6,228 bases of DNA from Erysipelothrix sp. (GTDB lineage Bacteria > Bacillota_I > Bacilli_A > Erysipelotrichales > Erysipelotrichaceae): the NCBI GenBank assembly GCA_012520695.1, contig JAAYNU010000145.1, positions 1-6,228 of the forward strand. Direction: 5' to 3'. Numbering within the stretch: position 1 is the stretch's first letter; each line of letters starts with the position of its first letter. Made by a program: the position numbers and the translations under genes. The notes below the pieces were generated by a model. That model saw only the letters and a program-made list of their open reading frames with translations, ran no database searches and was not told the origin of the DNA. Positions 1 to 6,008 of this stretch are shown in pieces.

Positions 1-2
1 CA

Positions 3-200
3 GGAGAACCGTGTGAGCGTTATGTAAACTGTGGTAATCCTGAGTGTAATGAACAACTTCTTATGTCAGAGAAGACAGAACACGATTATCTTCGTGGCTG
101 TTCACATGAATGTCGTGTGACTCCGCGTAATCGCTATGTTCTAGAACATGCACTGACGCCTGAAGAAGTCGCATTGCGTTTAAGTAAAATCGAGCATTAA
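3..200 (+). CDS. trhO: tRNA uridine(34) hydroxylase TrhO (rhodanese-related, YbfQ/YceA type), C-terminal 65 residues, 5' truncated by window
   Basis: The reading frame is open from the window edge to a TAA at 198-200 and gives 65 residues. The fragment has the Cys-rich tail typical of the TrhO/UPF0176 rhodanese-related family: [13 protein letters not shown] near its start, then [15 protein letters not shown]. Five cysteines (fragment residues 4, 10, 15, 33 and 37) fit the conserved pattern in Bacillus YbfQ-like proteins. The tail ends with a short helical stretch ([15 protein letters not shown]). Members hydroxylate uridine 34 in the anticodon of certain tRNAs in the cytoplasm, using a catalytic Cys in a rhodanese domain that lies upstream and outside this window. 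The gene is followed at once by a hairpin terminator, so it is the last gene of its transcript and is separate from the dipeptidase unit. The family call is secure from the C-terminal motif; enzyme activity cannot be judged from this part. Confidence 0.87.
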   Translation, partial: GEPCERYVNCGNPECNEQLLMSEKTEHDYLRGCSHECRVTPRNRYVLEHALTPEEVALRLSKIEH

Positions 201-201
201 G

Positions 202-227
202 AAAGACGAAAAAATTCGTCTTTTTTT
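202..227 (+). terminator. Intrinsic terminator after trhO
   Basis: A perfect inverted repeat, AAAGACGAA (202-210) and TTCGTCTTT (215-223), encloses an AAAA loop and runs into seven T residues (221-227). It begins two bases after the trhO stop codon. This is a classical Rho-independent terminator for the upstream transcript. Confidence 0.9.
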
Positions 228-239
228 AATCGCGTGAAA

Positions 240-269
240 TTATCATTGATTTCCTGAATGGGTTATAAT
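240..269 (+). promoter_or_regulatory. Probable sigma-A promoter for the pepV-yfcC-GNAT unit
   Basis: A perfect -10 box TATAAT lies at 264-269, about 40 bases before the pepV ATG. The best -35 candidate is TTATCA at 240-245 (4 of 6 consensus bases) with an 18-base spacer. A second reading, TTGATT at 246-251 with a poorer -10 inside the following AT-rich run, is possible. Placement between the trhO terminator and the first gene of the unit supports it. The -35 assignment is weak. Confidence 0.6.
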
Positions 270-296
270 AATACTATAGAAAAAAGCGATAACGCT

Positions 297-303
297 GGGG
301 AGG
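297..303 (+). promoter_or_regulatory. Strong Shine-Dalgarno site of pepV
   Basis: GGGGAGG lies six bases before the ATG at 310 and fixes the start codon. It follows directly on a small inverted repeat (AGCG at 285-288, CGCT at 293-296) within the presumed 5' untranslated leader. Confidence 0.85.
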
Positions 304-309
304 CATACT

Positions 310-1641
310 ATGAGTATAAGAAACGATATTGATTCAATATTTGATGAATATAAAGTGAATCTAGGGCGATTGATTAAACACCCTAGTGTCCTTGATGAAA
401 CGGGCCAAAAACCATTTGGAAAACCGATTCAAGATGCACTGGAAGAAATGATGGCGATAGCGAAAGAACTTGGATTTGAAACATTCATTGATCCAGAAGG
501 TTACTATGGTTATGCACAAGTGGGAGAGGGCGATGATTTATTCGGAATCCTTGGTCACCTTGATGTTGTTCCTGTAGGCGATCTTTCGAAATGGAATACT
601 GATCCATTTGAATTGAATGAAATTGACGGTACTTTAGTGGGACGTGGTACTTCAGATGATAAGGGGCCAATGCTGGCCGCAATGTATTCACTGAAAGTAT
701 TACTCGACAAAGGGAAGAAATTGAACCAACGCGTTCGTTTCATCTTTGGTACTGATGAGGAAAGCTTATGGCGCTGTATGAAGGCCTATACTGAAAAAGA
801 AGAACTTCCAAATTATGGATTTACTCCGGATTCAGGATTCCCATTAACGTATGCGGAAAAAGGACTCATCGAATATACACTTGAACTGCATGAAGATGCG
901 GGATTCACATTCAAGGGCGGTGACGCGTTGAATGCTGTTCCTTCAAGTGCAGTATTAGAATATGATCAAACAGTTGAGGATGCTCTAAAATCATTGGGCT
1001 ATCAATACTCAAGTGATGGTAAAGATATTACGGTTGCGGGTGTTGCGATGCACGCGAAAGATGCGGATAAGGGCGTTAATGCGATTGTGAATGCTGCTCA
1101 TGCACTTCATGTTGCGGGTAAGCGCACTAAGTTAATTGATTTCATTGTTGATTACTGCCTTGATGCGAATGGTAAAGATCTTTACGGAGCTGTCAGTGAT
1201 GAAGTTTCTGGTAAGTTGATGCTGAATGTTGGGATCGTTGATTTCAGCGACAAGAATCAAAAAATCGGCATTGATATTCGTTTCCCGGTCACATTCCCTA
1301 AAGAGTCTGTGGATGAGAAAATGTATGAAACTGGAAAAGAGTTTGGTCTTGATGTGAAAGAGTTTGATTACTTACGTTCAATTTATCTTGATAAAGATTC
1401 TGACTACATTAAAACATTGATGAAGGTTTACCGTGAAGTAACGGGTGATTTAGAATCAGAACCGATTTCTTCAGGTGGTGCTACATATGCGCGTGCTATG
1501 GAGAACATTGTTGCCTTTGGTCCTAAGTTAGTCAGTGCACCGTCTACAGAACACCAACCTAATGAATACATTGTGATTGATAACATGAAAGTGGCGATGG
1601 AAGTTTACGCTGAAACGTTCCTTGCATTAGTCATATCTTAA
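310..1641 (+). CDS. pepV: M20 family dipeptidase, PepV/Sapep type (Zn-dependent Xaa dipeptidase)
   Basis: This encodes a 443-aa cytoplasmic metallopeptidase that hydrolyses dipeptides and related short peptides after peptide uptake. All expected metal-site elements of the M20/PepV family are visible: GHLDVVPVGD with Zn ligand H83 and D85; GRGTSDDKGP with bridging D116; FGTDEES with general base E150 and ligand E151; TPDSGFP with D174; and EHQPNE with H415. The lid domain carries the H248 motif (GVAMHAKDADKGVNA), R324 in the IDIRFPV strand and the substrate-binding SGGATYAR stretch (388-395). At 443 residues it is somewhat shorter than Lactobacillus PepV (about 470). The PDSGFP motif replaces the PDAE(F/Y)P common in classical PepV, so substrate preference may differ. 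No signal peptide is seen. It is the first gene of a three-gene unit and shares one base with the next. The family assignment is firm; the exact dipeptide specificity is not known. Confidence 0.93.
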   Translation: MSIRNDIDSIFDEYKVNLGRLIKHPSVLDETGQKPFGKPIQDALEEMMAIAKELGFETFIDPEGYYGYAQVGEGDDLFGILGHLDVVPVGDLSKWNTDPFELNEIDGTLVGRGTSDDKGPMLAAMYSLKVLLDKGKKLNQRVRFIFGTDEESLWRCMKAYTEKEELPNYGFTPDSGFPLTYAEKGLIEYTLELHEDAGFTFKGGDALNAVPSSAVLEYDQTVEDALKSLGYQYSSDGKDITVAGVAMHAKDADKGVNAIVNAAHALHVAGKRTKLIDFIVDYCLDANGKDLYGAVSDEVSGKLMLNVGIVDFSDKNQKIGIDIRFPVTFPKESVDEKMYETGKEFGLDVKEFDYLRSIYLDKDSDYIKTLMKVYREVTGDLESEPISSGGATYARAMENIVAFGPKLVSAPSTEHQPNEYIVIDNMKVAMEVYAETFLALVIS

Positions 1642-3173
1642 TGAAAAAATTTAAAATGCCATCAGCCTACACCATAGTATTTGGTGCATTGGTCATTACG
1701 GCCGTCCTCAGTTATTTTATTCCACAATCAGTGTTCAATAAAGAAACGGGTCAAATTGTTGTGGATGCAATCTTTGATTCCAATGGTGCTATTCTTCAAG
1801 GCCATGGAATGCAACCCTTTGGATTGTGGGATGTTCTTATGGCCCCAATCAAGGGATTCCAAGCTGCAAGTGATGTTGGTATTGGAATATTAATTGCAGG
1901 TGGTTTCTTAGAAGTACTGAATCATTCTGGTGCACTTGATGCAGGAATTGGATCCTTACTTAATAAACTTCAAGGCTCAATCTTAATCGCGGTGATGATG
2001 TTTGTCTTCGCAGTTCTTGGAACTTCATTTGGTTTCTGGGAAGAAATCACTGCTTTCGCGGTTGTAATTATTCCCTTGTTTGTGCTTGCGGGCTACGATG
2101 TCATGACGGGACTTGCGATCATGTTCATCGGGGCAACAGTTGGGAATATGGCTTCTGTTGTGAATCCATTCTCCACTGGAGCTGCGGTAAGTGCAATCGG
2201 TAACCCTGATTTAACACTGGGTTCAGGGATTGTCTTACGATTAATTATCTTTATTGCTTTATACTTTGTAGCAACGGCGTTTGTGATTCAATATGCAAAC
2301 AAGGTTAAGAAGAATAAAGAAGCCTCAGTTCTTTACGGTCTTGATGTGAAGACACTGACTGATAAAAATGAAGCACTTCCTGAGTTCACTACTAAGCGAA
2401 AGATTTCAGTCTTCTTATTCGTGTTCTTAGTCATTGTGATGATCTTTGGTTATTTCCCATGGGAACAATTGGGTGGGACGAGCTTATATAATGTGGTTAA
2501 CTTCCCGTTCACTGCGATGGCGAATGTTCCTATTCTTGGAGACCTTCTCGGAGCTGCCCATGTTACACCGTTTGGTGAATGGGGATTCAATGAATTTGGG
2601 TTCTTATTCCTGATTGGTTCCTTACTCTTAATGATTATCAATAAGATGAGCGAATCAGAATTTATTTCTACGTTCTTAAACGGTATGAAAGATTTACTTG
2701 GAGTGGTTGTGGTATTATCAATCGCTCGAGGAATCGCAATCATCATGGGTGATGCATCTCAAGGGATGTCAATTACCTTCATTTACTGGATTTCAAATGC
2801 CTTAAGTTCTGTTGATCTGTGGGTCTTTGGAATCTTCGCAATCGCTGCTTACGTTGTGATTGGGATCTTCCTTCAATCCACTTCTGGAGTTGCGGGTATT
2901 TCGATGCCAATCTTGGGAGCTGTTGCTTCTGCCTTATTCGTGGGTTCCGCAATTGGTTCAGCAGGGGGTCAGATTATCTTGATTTCTGCCTTTGTGGCAG
3001 GGGTTAACTTTATGTCTTGTCTCTATCCATCCGCAACATTGATGGGAACCTTGGAACTCGTAAATGTACCTTATGATAAGTATCTTAAATTTACCTTAAA
3101 GATTTTGATTGTGATGCTTATTGTTTCTGCGATTATTATTTCAGTCGCACCGTACATCGGTATTATTTCATAG
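1641..3173 (+). CDS. yfcC: YfcC family membrane transporter (DcuC/COG1288-like; amino acid or C4-dicarboxylate carrier)
   Basis: This encodes a 510-aa, very hydrophobic integral membrane protein with roughly 12 or more membrane segments, for example at residues 10-27, 76-95, 112-131, 138-165, 198-218, 255-273, 318-334, 351-369, 394-412, 418-440, 444-460 and 486-508. Features typical of the YfcC branch of the DcuC superfamily are the MKKFKMPSAY start, FGFWEEITAF (130-139), the GATVGNM/NPFSTG pair (164-180), the cytoplasmic loop starting YANKVKKNKEAS, ARGIAIIMGD (362-371) and the re-entrant-like LQSTSGVAGISMPI (411-424). Family members are annotated as basic amino acid antiporters or C4-dicarboxylate carriers, but few have been tested, so the substrate is unknown. 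Its ATG overlaps the pepV stop (TAATG) and no Shine-Dalgarno site is seen before it, which suggests coupled translation. The pairing with a dipeptidase favours an amino-acid-type substrate; that is inference. Confidence 0.85.
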   Translation: MKKFKMPSAYTIVFGALVITAVLSYFIPQSVFNKETGQIVVDAIFDSNGAILQGHGMQPFGLWDVLMAPIKGFQAASDVGIGILIAGGFLEVLNHSGALDAGIGSLLNKLQGSILIAVMMFVFAVLGTSFGFWEEITAFAVVIIPLFVLAGYDVMTGLAIMFIGATVGNMASVVNPFSTGAAVSAIGNPDLTLGSGIVLRLIIFIALYFVATAFVIQYANKVKKNKEASVLYGLDVKTLTDKNEALPEFTTKRKISVFLFVFLVIVMIFGYFPWEQLGGTSLYNVVNFPFTAMANVPILGDLLGAAHVTPFGEWGFNEFGFLFLIGSLLLMIINKMSESEFISTFLNGMKDLLGVVVVLSIARGIAIIMGDASQGMSITFIYWISNALSSVDLWVFGIFAIAAYVVIGIFLQSTSGVAGISMPILGAVASALFVGSAIGSAGGQIILISAFVAGVNFMSCLYPSATLMGTLELVNVPYDKYLKFTLKILIVMLIVSAIIISVAPYIGIIS

Positions 3174-3178
3174 GAGGT
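3172..3178 (+). promoter_or_regulatory. Shine-Dalgarno site of the GNAT gene, overlapping the yfcC stop codon
   Basis: AGGAGGT overlaps the last two bases of the yfcC TAG (3171-3173) and sits eight bases before ATG 3187. It decides the start. The frame is open upstream to a TTG at 3121, but that start lacks a ribosome site and would extend the protein through yfcC with a non-family sequence. Confidence 0.88.
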
Positions 3179-3186
3179 CAATCTTA

Positions 3187-3693
3187 ATGAGTTTACGTTT
3201 TGAAAAATTTACTCAGGAACACATTCCCCAGTATTATGCTTGGCGCAATGATCCTGAAGTTGCGATCTTTGATCAATCTTCATTTCTAAGACCCATGAGC
3301 TTCACCGAGGTTGAGGAATGGTCTTCAATCATGGTGAACGGTCTTACGTTCATGGTTTATGAGAATGATGTCGCAATCGGTACCTGTGCATTCATGCATC
3401 ATGATGCACGTAACCGTCATGCTGAAATCGCGATAGTTATTGGAAACAAAGATTACTGGTCTAAGGGCTATGGTACAAAGATCATGACTCAATTGATGGA
3501 CTGGGGATTTGAGGGCTTAAACCTCAACCGCATGTACCTTCATGTCTTTGGCTTTAATGAAAGAGCCATCAATCTTTATAAGAAGATGGGCTTCATTCAC
3601 GAAGGCGTGATGAGAGACATGCTCTATCGTCATGGTAAGTACCAGGATCTTCATGTCTATGGTATTTCGAAGGATGAATATAACAAGTTATAA
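3187..3693 (+). CDS. GNAT family N-acetyltransferase (RimJ/RimL/SpeG-like)
   Basis: This encodes a 168-aa cytoplasmic acetyl-CoA-dependent N-acetyltransferase. The N-terminus has the AWRNDPEVA stretch (18-26) usual in RimJ/SpeG-type enzymes. AEIAIVIGNKDYW (79-91) forms the beta4 region, and WSKGYGTKIM (91-100) is the acetyl-CoA pyrophosphate loop with the family R/Q-x-x-G-x-G/A pattern. LNRMYLHVFGFNERAINLYKKMGF (113-136) is the beta5/alpha4 block with the Asn and the YKKMGF end that closes on CoA. The C-terminal RHGKYQDLHVYGISKDEY resembles spermidine acetyltransferase SpeG and the PseH/RimJ group. The acceptor could be a polyamine, a ribosomal or other protein N-terminus, or an amino acid; sequence alone does not decide. 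It follows yfcC by 13 bases with a strong ribosome site and ends at a terminator, so it is the last gene of the unit. Confidence 0.9.
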   Translation: MSLRFEKFTQEHIPQYYAWRNDPEVAIFDQSSFLRPMSFTEVEEWSSIMVNGLTFMVYENDVAIGTCAFMHHDARNRHAEIAIVIGNKDYWSKGYGTKIMTQLMDWGFEGLNLNRMYLHVFGFNERAINLYKKMGFIHEGVMRDMLYRHGKYQDLHVYGISKDEYNKL

Positions 3694-3729
3694 GAAAAAA
3701 GGGACTTTTGAAAAGTTCCTTTTTTTCTT
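3692..3729. terminator. Bidirectional intrinsic terminator between convergent genes
   Basis: A long imperfect inverted repeat pairs AAAAAAGGGAC (3695-3705) with GTTCCTTTTTT (3715-3725), with one G-T wobble. The TTTT-G-AAAA centre can extend the stem. On the plus strand it gives GC pairs followed by T residues 3720-3726 just after the GNAT stop. On the minus strand the same stem is followed by a T6 run, about 40 bases after the stop of the small minus-strand gene at 3766. It can serve both transcripts. Confidence 0.87.
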
Positions 3730-3765
3730 ATTTATGATATTCTAAAACGATACTGATTTTACATT

Positions 3766-4080
3766 TTAAGTTAAATTACCAGAGAAAATCACTTTTAATT
3801 TATTTTCAAAAGGATCTCCTACTGCCAAATCGTCTCGATCTGCCCATAGGAATGTAACTGCATAAAAACTGTTATTTTGATGATATACTCTATATCCAAA
3901 ACCTATGTATTCCTTCGCACCCTTTTCTTCTACGGTGAATAAAGCAAACATTGGTGGCTTATTATTCTTCACTCTATTTAAATCTGTAAATAATGTGAGG
4001 AGAAAAATTGATACAATTACAAGACATATTACTAAAAACGGCTTCTTAAAATTTTTATATTTTTTGACATTTTCTCTCAT
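3766..4080 (-). CDS. Small membrane-anchored protein of unknown function
   Basis: This is a 104-aa protein. A charged N-terminus (MRENVKKYKNFKK) is followed by one hydrophobic segment at residues 14-34, an uncharged-to-charged linker, then a small soluble domain of about 65 residues. By the positive-inside rule that domain lies outside the membrane; the anchor could be an uncleaved signal. The domain contains PPMFAL (42-47) and KEYIGFGYRVYHQ (56-68). This resembles a motif I have seen in short Firmicutes hypothetical proteins (a KPxFA stretch, then a KxYxGxGYxV stretch), for which I know no function. The ATG is preceded by GAGG (minus strand, 4089-4092) with an 8-base spacing, and a promoter-like sequence lies just upstream. 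The gene is clearly more AT-rich than its neighbours, which may mean a later arrival or relaxed selection. No lipobox Cys is present. It is a stand-alone gene, convergent with the GNAT gene. Confidence 0.72.
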   Translation of the reverse strand: MRENVKKYKNFKKPFLVICLVIVSIFLLTLFTDLNRVKNNKPPMFALFTVEEKGAKEYIGFGYRVYHQNNSFYAVTFLWADRDDLAVGDPFENKLKVIFSGNLT

Positions 4081-4107
4081 TTTTATCGCCTCGTATACAT
4101 ATTCTTT

Positions 4108-4137
4108 ATACTACCACTTTTCGGATACTGTACGCAA
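4108..4137 (-). promoter_or_regulatory. Possible promoter of the small membrane protein gene
   Basis: On the minus strand a -10-like TAGTAT (4108-4113) is preceded by TGG, giving an extended -10 form. A weak TTGCGT (4132-4137) lies 18 bases further upstream. The pair stands about 28 bases before the start codon at 4080. The -35 matches only three consensus bases. Confidence 0.45.
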
Positions 4138-4147
4138 GCGTTTACAT
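4132..4147 (-). promoter_or_regulatory. Candidate catabolite response element (cre) upstream of the small membrane protein gene
   Basis: The minus-strand sequence ATGTAAACGCTTGCGT matches the Firmicutes CcpA operator consensus WTGNAANCGNWWNCAW at all but one fixed position (G where the penultimate consensus base is A). It overlaps the presumed -35 box, where bound CcpA would block transcription. Chance occurrence of a one-mismatch site is possible, so this is a candidate only. Confidence 0.42.
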
Positions 4148-4250
4148 TGATTTGGACTCTATTTAAATTGGAAATAAGGATTTTATGACATTAATCTATT
4201 TGGGTTAAGACTCAAGACAAAGCACATACTGTGATTACGTATTCTATGCA
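4148..4250. other. Intergenic stretch with no recognised gene
   Basis: Together with its flanks (4081-4308) this separates two minus-strand genes. After removing the cre-like site and the terminator, about 100 AT-rich bases remain. No ORF with a ribosome site and no clear RNA fold was seen. A weak promoter-like pair on the minus strand (TTGTCT near 4213-4218 with TAGATT about 16 bases on) is not convincing. Confidence 0.5.
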
Positions 4251-4278
4251 AAGAAAAAGGCAACTTCTACAAGTTGCC
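4251..4278 (-). terminator. Intrinsic terminator of the PEPCK-like gene
   Basis: A perfect 8-bp stem is formed by GGCAACTT (4259-4266) and AAGTTGCC (4271-4278) around a 4-base loop. Read on the minus strand it is followed by TTTTTCTT (4251-4258). It lies about 30 bases beyond the stop codon at 4309-4311 and ends the minus-strand transcript, separating it from the small membrane protein gene. Confidence 0.9.
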
Positions 4279-4308
4279 TCTTTACATAAACGATTGAAAG
4301 GTATTTCT

Positions 4309-6000
4309 TTACTTACTCTGTAAGAGATCCAGTACAGCTTGAGCGGATTTCTTAAGCGCATCTTCTTCTTTGTTTGCGACACCAAGATTAGTGTAGACTT
4401 GGCCTACTTTAACGCTTGATTCATTCATAACTTTGAAGTACTTATCGATGAGTGGATCACAGACATCTTGTTTCTGAAGTGGTCCGAACGGGTTAGCGAA
4501 GTAACTTGTGGATAATCCCACTTCGTGTGTTGTTGCCATGGCCATACGGCGTCCTTGGACGAATGTGTCTTTAGCATCGTCGATTGAATCGAAGAATGAT
4601 GTACCGATTTGGTTGTCATAGTTGTTTGCGTATAAGAAGTAATCCACTACGTGATCACTTGATACTGTTTGGTAATCACTGACGGGGACAATAACTCTCG
4701 CATTCGTTGATGATTCTGGGTTCATGAAGATTGAACGGTCCATTTGTTGGTACGGAAGTCCGCGATCGAGATCGTCGAGTCGTACAAAGGCTCCGACTTC
4801 GGTTCCTTGAGCAACAATCTTTCCATCAACTTCGTGGAATACACCCATGTCATCAAAGATAACGTCCATGTGTGAGATATGGTCTGAACCAATATTTGTG
4901 AGTTCTTCAATGATTTCTGATTTACCGGCTCCGGAATCTCCCATAAAGGCAATTCCAACTTTTTCCTTATTATTAAGGTATACGTTAACCATTGATCCGT
5001 GAATTGGTAACCATCCGCGGTTCATCATGAATACGTTGTAAGCTGTAAGCATGATTTTCTTCATGTAACCAAAGTACTCAATGGTTGGTTGATAAGCAAT
5101 CTTCGCAACGACCATTTCATTTTTGTCGTCAATGTGGAATGTCATATCATCTGTTCCATCTTTTACTCCAAAAGCAATCATGATGTCGGGTTTACGGCTG
5201 TTGATTTCTTCAGTTGTTACTAATTCAAATAGGTTTGAAAGAGAAATTCCTGAGAAGATGAAATCTTTATGGAAGTAAACATAAGCGAGTAAACTCCCGA
5301 TTTTTGCAGGGTAGCAGTAGAACTCATCTTTTCTAAGTTCTAAGCCTTTAATTGGATTGGTGTTTGTTTCTTGGAAATGTCCTTCACGCTTGTTTGTCTT
5401 CGGATGAAGGATGAGTGGTGAATGAAGGAGTACTGAATCTACGAAGTGTAGTTTTCTAAACTCTGTATAGTCTTCAGGAACAAGGTTTTGTTTCTCAATC
5501 AAAGTGATTGCGGCATTGGTTCCTGCTTTTAATTGACGATAGATTTTATTCTTGCGTCCTTGGACCTTTTCTTGAAGTAAACGGTAGAATCTTAAAATCG
5601 TGTTATTGAACTGAGTGTCAGCATCAATAAAGTTGATGAGTTCTGATTTAGATTTCTTACCTAAGTGAACGATAGAGCATCGTTGAAATTCTCTCCAGTA
5701 AACATAGATTTCTTCGACAAGACGTGATACCAGTTTAGGATTCGCCATTAATGGGTGATCGATGTCTTCAAGTTTATAAACATAAAGATGACGAGCAAGT
5801 TCGATGATACTTTCTCGGAGGTTGTTTTCTTTGCAGATTTCTTTAAGATCTCTCATGACTGATCGCGGTGCTTGTTCTAAGTATCCGTCGACCAATTGTT
5901 TGAAGGAATTACTGTTCAGGATTTCCTGGCTGTTGTTTGGATATCCTTGGTTGAAGTTAATGATTGCGGTATTCGAGTTTAAGTAAAGTGTCTGTGACAT
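4309..6000 (-). CDS. Divergent PEP carboxykinase (ATP)-like protein with HPr-kinase-like P-loop
   Basis: This encodes a 563-aa cytoplasmic protein in two parts. Residues 1 to about 290 are charged and probably mostly helical, and I recognise no family in them. Residues about 300-520 follow the ATP-dependent phosphoenolpyruvate carboxykinase core. YFGYMKKIM (309-317) parallels the E. coli YAGEMKKGM, giving K315 as the metal-ligand Lys. H334 lies 19 residues later, the same distance as K213 to H232 in E. coli. P-loop GDSGAGKSE (354-362) has K360; it reads like HprK rather than the PEPCK GLSGTGKTT. IFDDMGVF (381-388) supplies the DD pair (D383, D384). GTEVGAFVRLDDL (399-411) parallels the EGGCYAKTI strand, and NARVIVPV (433-440) gives R435 in the place of R333. 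The PEPCK G-R-S-P-K-D oxaloacetate-site motif was not found. The ATG has GAGG eight bases upstream. It may be a decarboxylase/kinase with a changed substrate or a regulatory paralogue; the exact reaction is unknown. Confidence 0.8.
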   Translation of the reverse strand: MSQTLYLNSNTAIINFNQGYPNNSQEILNSNSFKQLVDGYLEQAPRSVMRDLKEICKENNLRESIIELARHLYVYKLEDIDHPLMANPKLVSRLVEEIYVYWREFQRCSIVHLGKKSKSELINFIDADTQFNNTILRFYRLLQEKVQGRKNKIYRQLKAGTNAAITLIEKQNLVPEDYTEFRKLHFVDSVLLHSPLILHPKTNKREGHFQETNTNPIKGLELRKDEFYCYPAKIGSLLAYVYFHKDFIFSGISLSNLFELVTTEEINSRKPDIMIAFGVKDGTDDMTFHIDDKNEMVVAKIAYQPTIEYFGYMKKIMLTAYNVFMMNRGWLPIHGSMVNVYLNNKEKVGIAFMGDSGAGKSEIIEELTNIGSDHISHMDVIFDDMGVFHEVDGKIVAQGTEVGAFVRLDDLDRGLPYQQMDRSIFMNPESSTNARVIVPVSDYQTVSSDHVVDYFLYANNYDNQIGTSFFDSIDDAKDTFVQGRRMAMATTHEVGLSTSYFANPFGPLQKQDVCDPLIDKYFKVMNESSVKVGQVYTNLGVANKEEDALKKSAQAVLDLLQSK

Positions 6001-6008
6001 GGGTTATA

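Noticed and set aside
2450..2746. Minus-strand 98-aa ORF inside yfcC
   Set aside because: It is antisense to a clear membrane protein gene, has no ribosome site or family motif, and its composition is that of an opposite-strand shadow.
3121..3186. Upstream extension of the GNAT gene from a TTG at 3121
   Set aside because: The extension lies inside the end of yfcC, has no ribosome site and adds residues foreign to the GNAT family. The AGGAGGT before ATG 3187 fixes the start.
3905..4150. Plus-strand 81-aa ORF opposite the small membrane protein
   Set aside because: It is antisense to the minus-strand gene and its hydrophobicity mirrors the AT-rich membrane-segment codons. It has no ribosome site, and the minus-strand reading has a better start and a recognisable motif.
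4148..4250. Riboswitch, small RNA or decayed gene in the gap between the minus-strand genes
   Set aside because: No stable conserved fold, aptamer-like motif or broken ORF could be made out beyond the terminator and the cre-like site.
4309..6000. Naming the 563-aa protein HPr kinase/phosphorylase because of its GDSGAGKSE P-loop
   Set aside because: HprK is about 310 aa, has a different N-domain and the EIRGLGIIDV-type signature after the P-loop, which is absent here. The KK-to-H spacing, DD pair and NAR motif fit PEPCK better.
4309..6000. Naming it plain pckA (ATP-PEPCK)
   Set aside because: The G-R-S-P-K-D motif and the GLSGTGKTT P-loop are lacking and the N-terminal half is not recognisable, so the usual reaction cannot be assumed.
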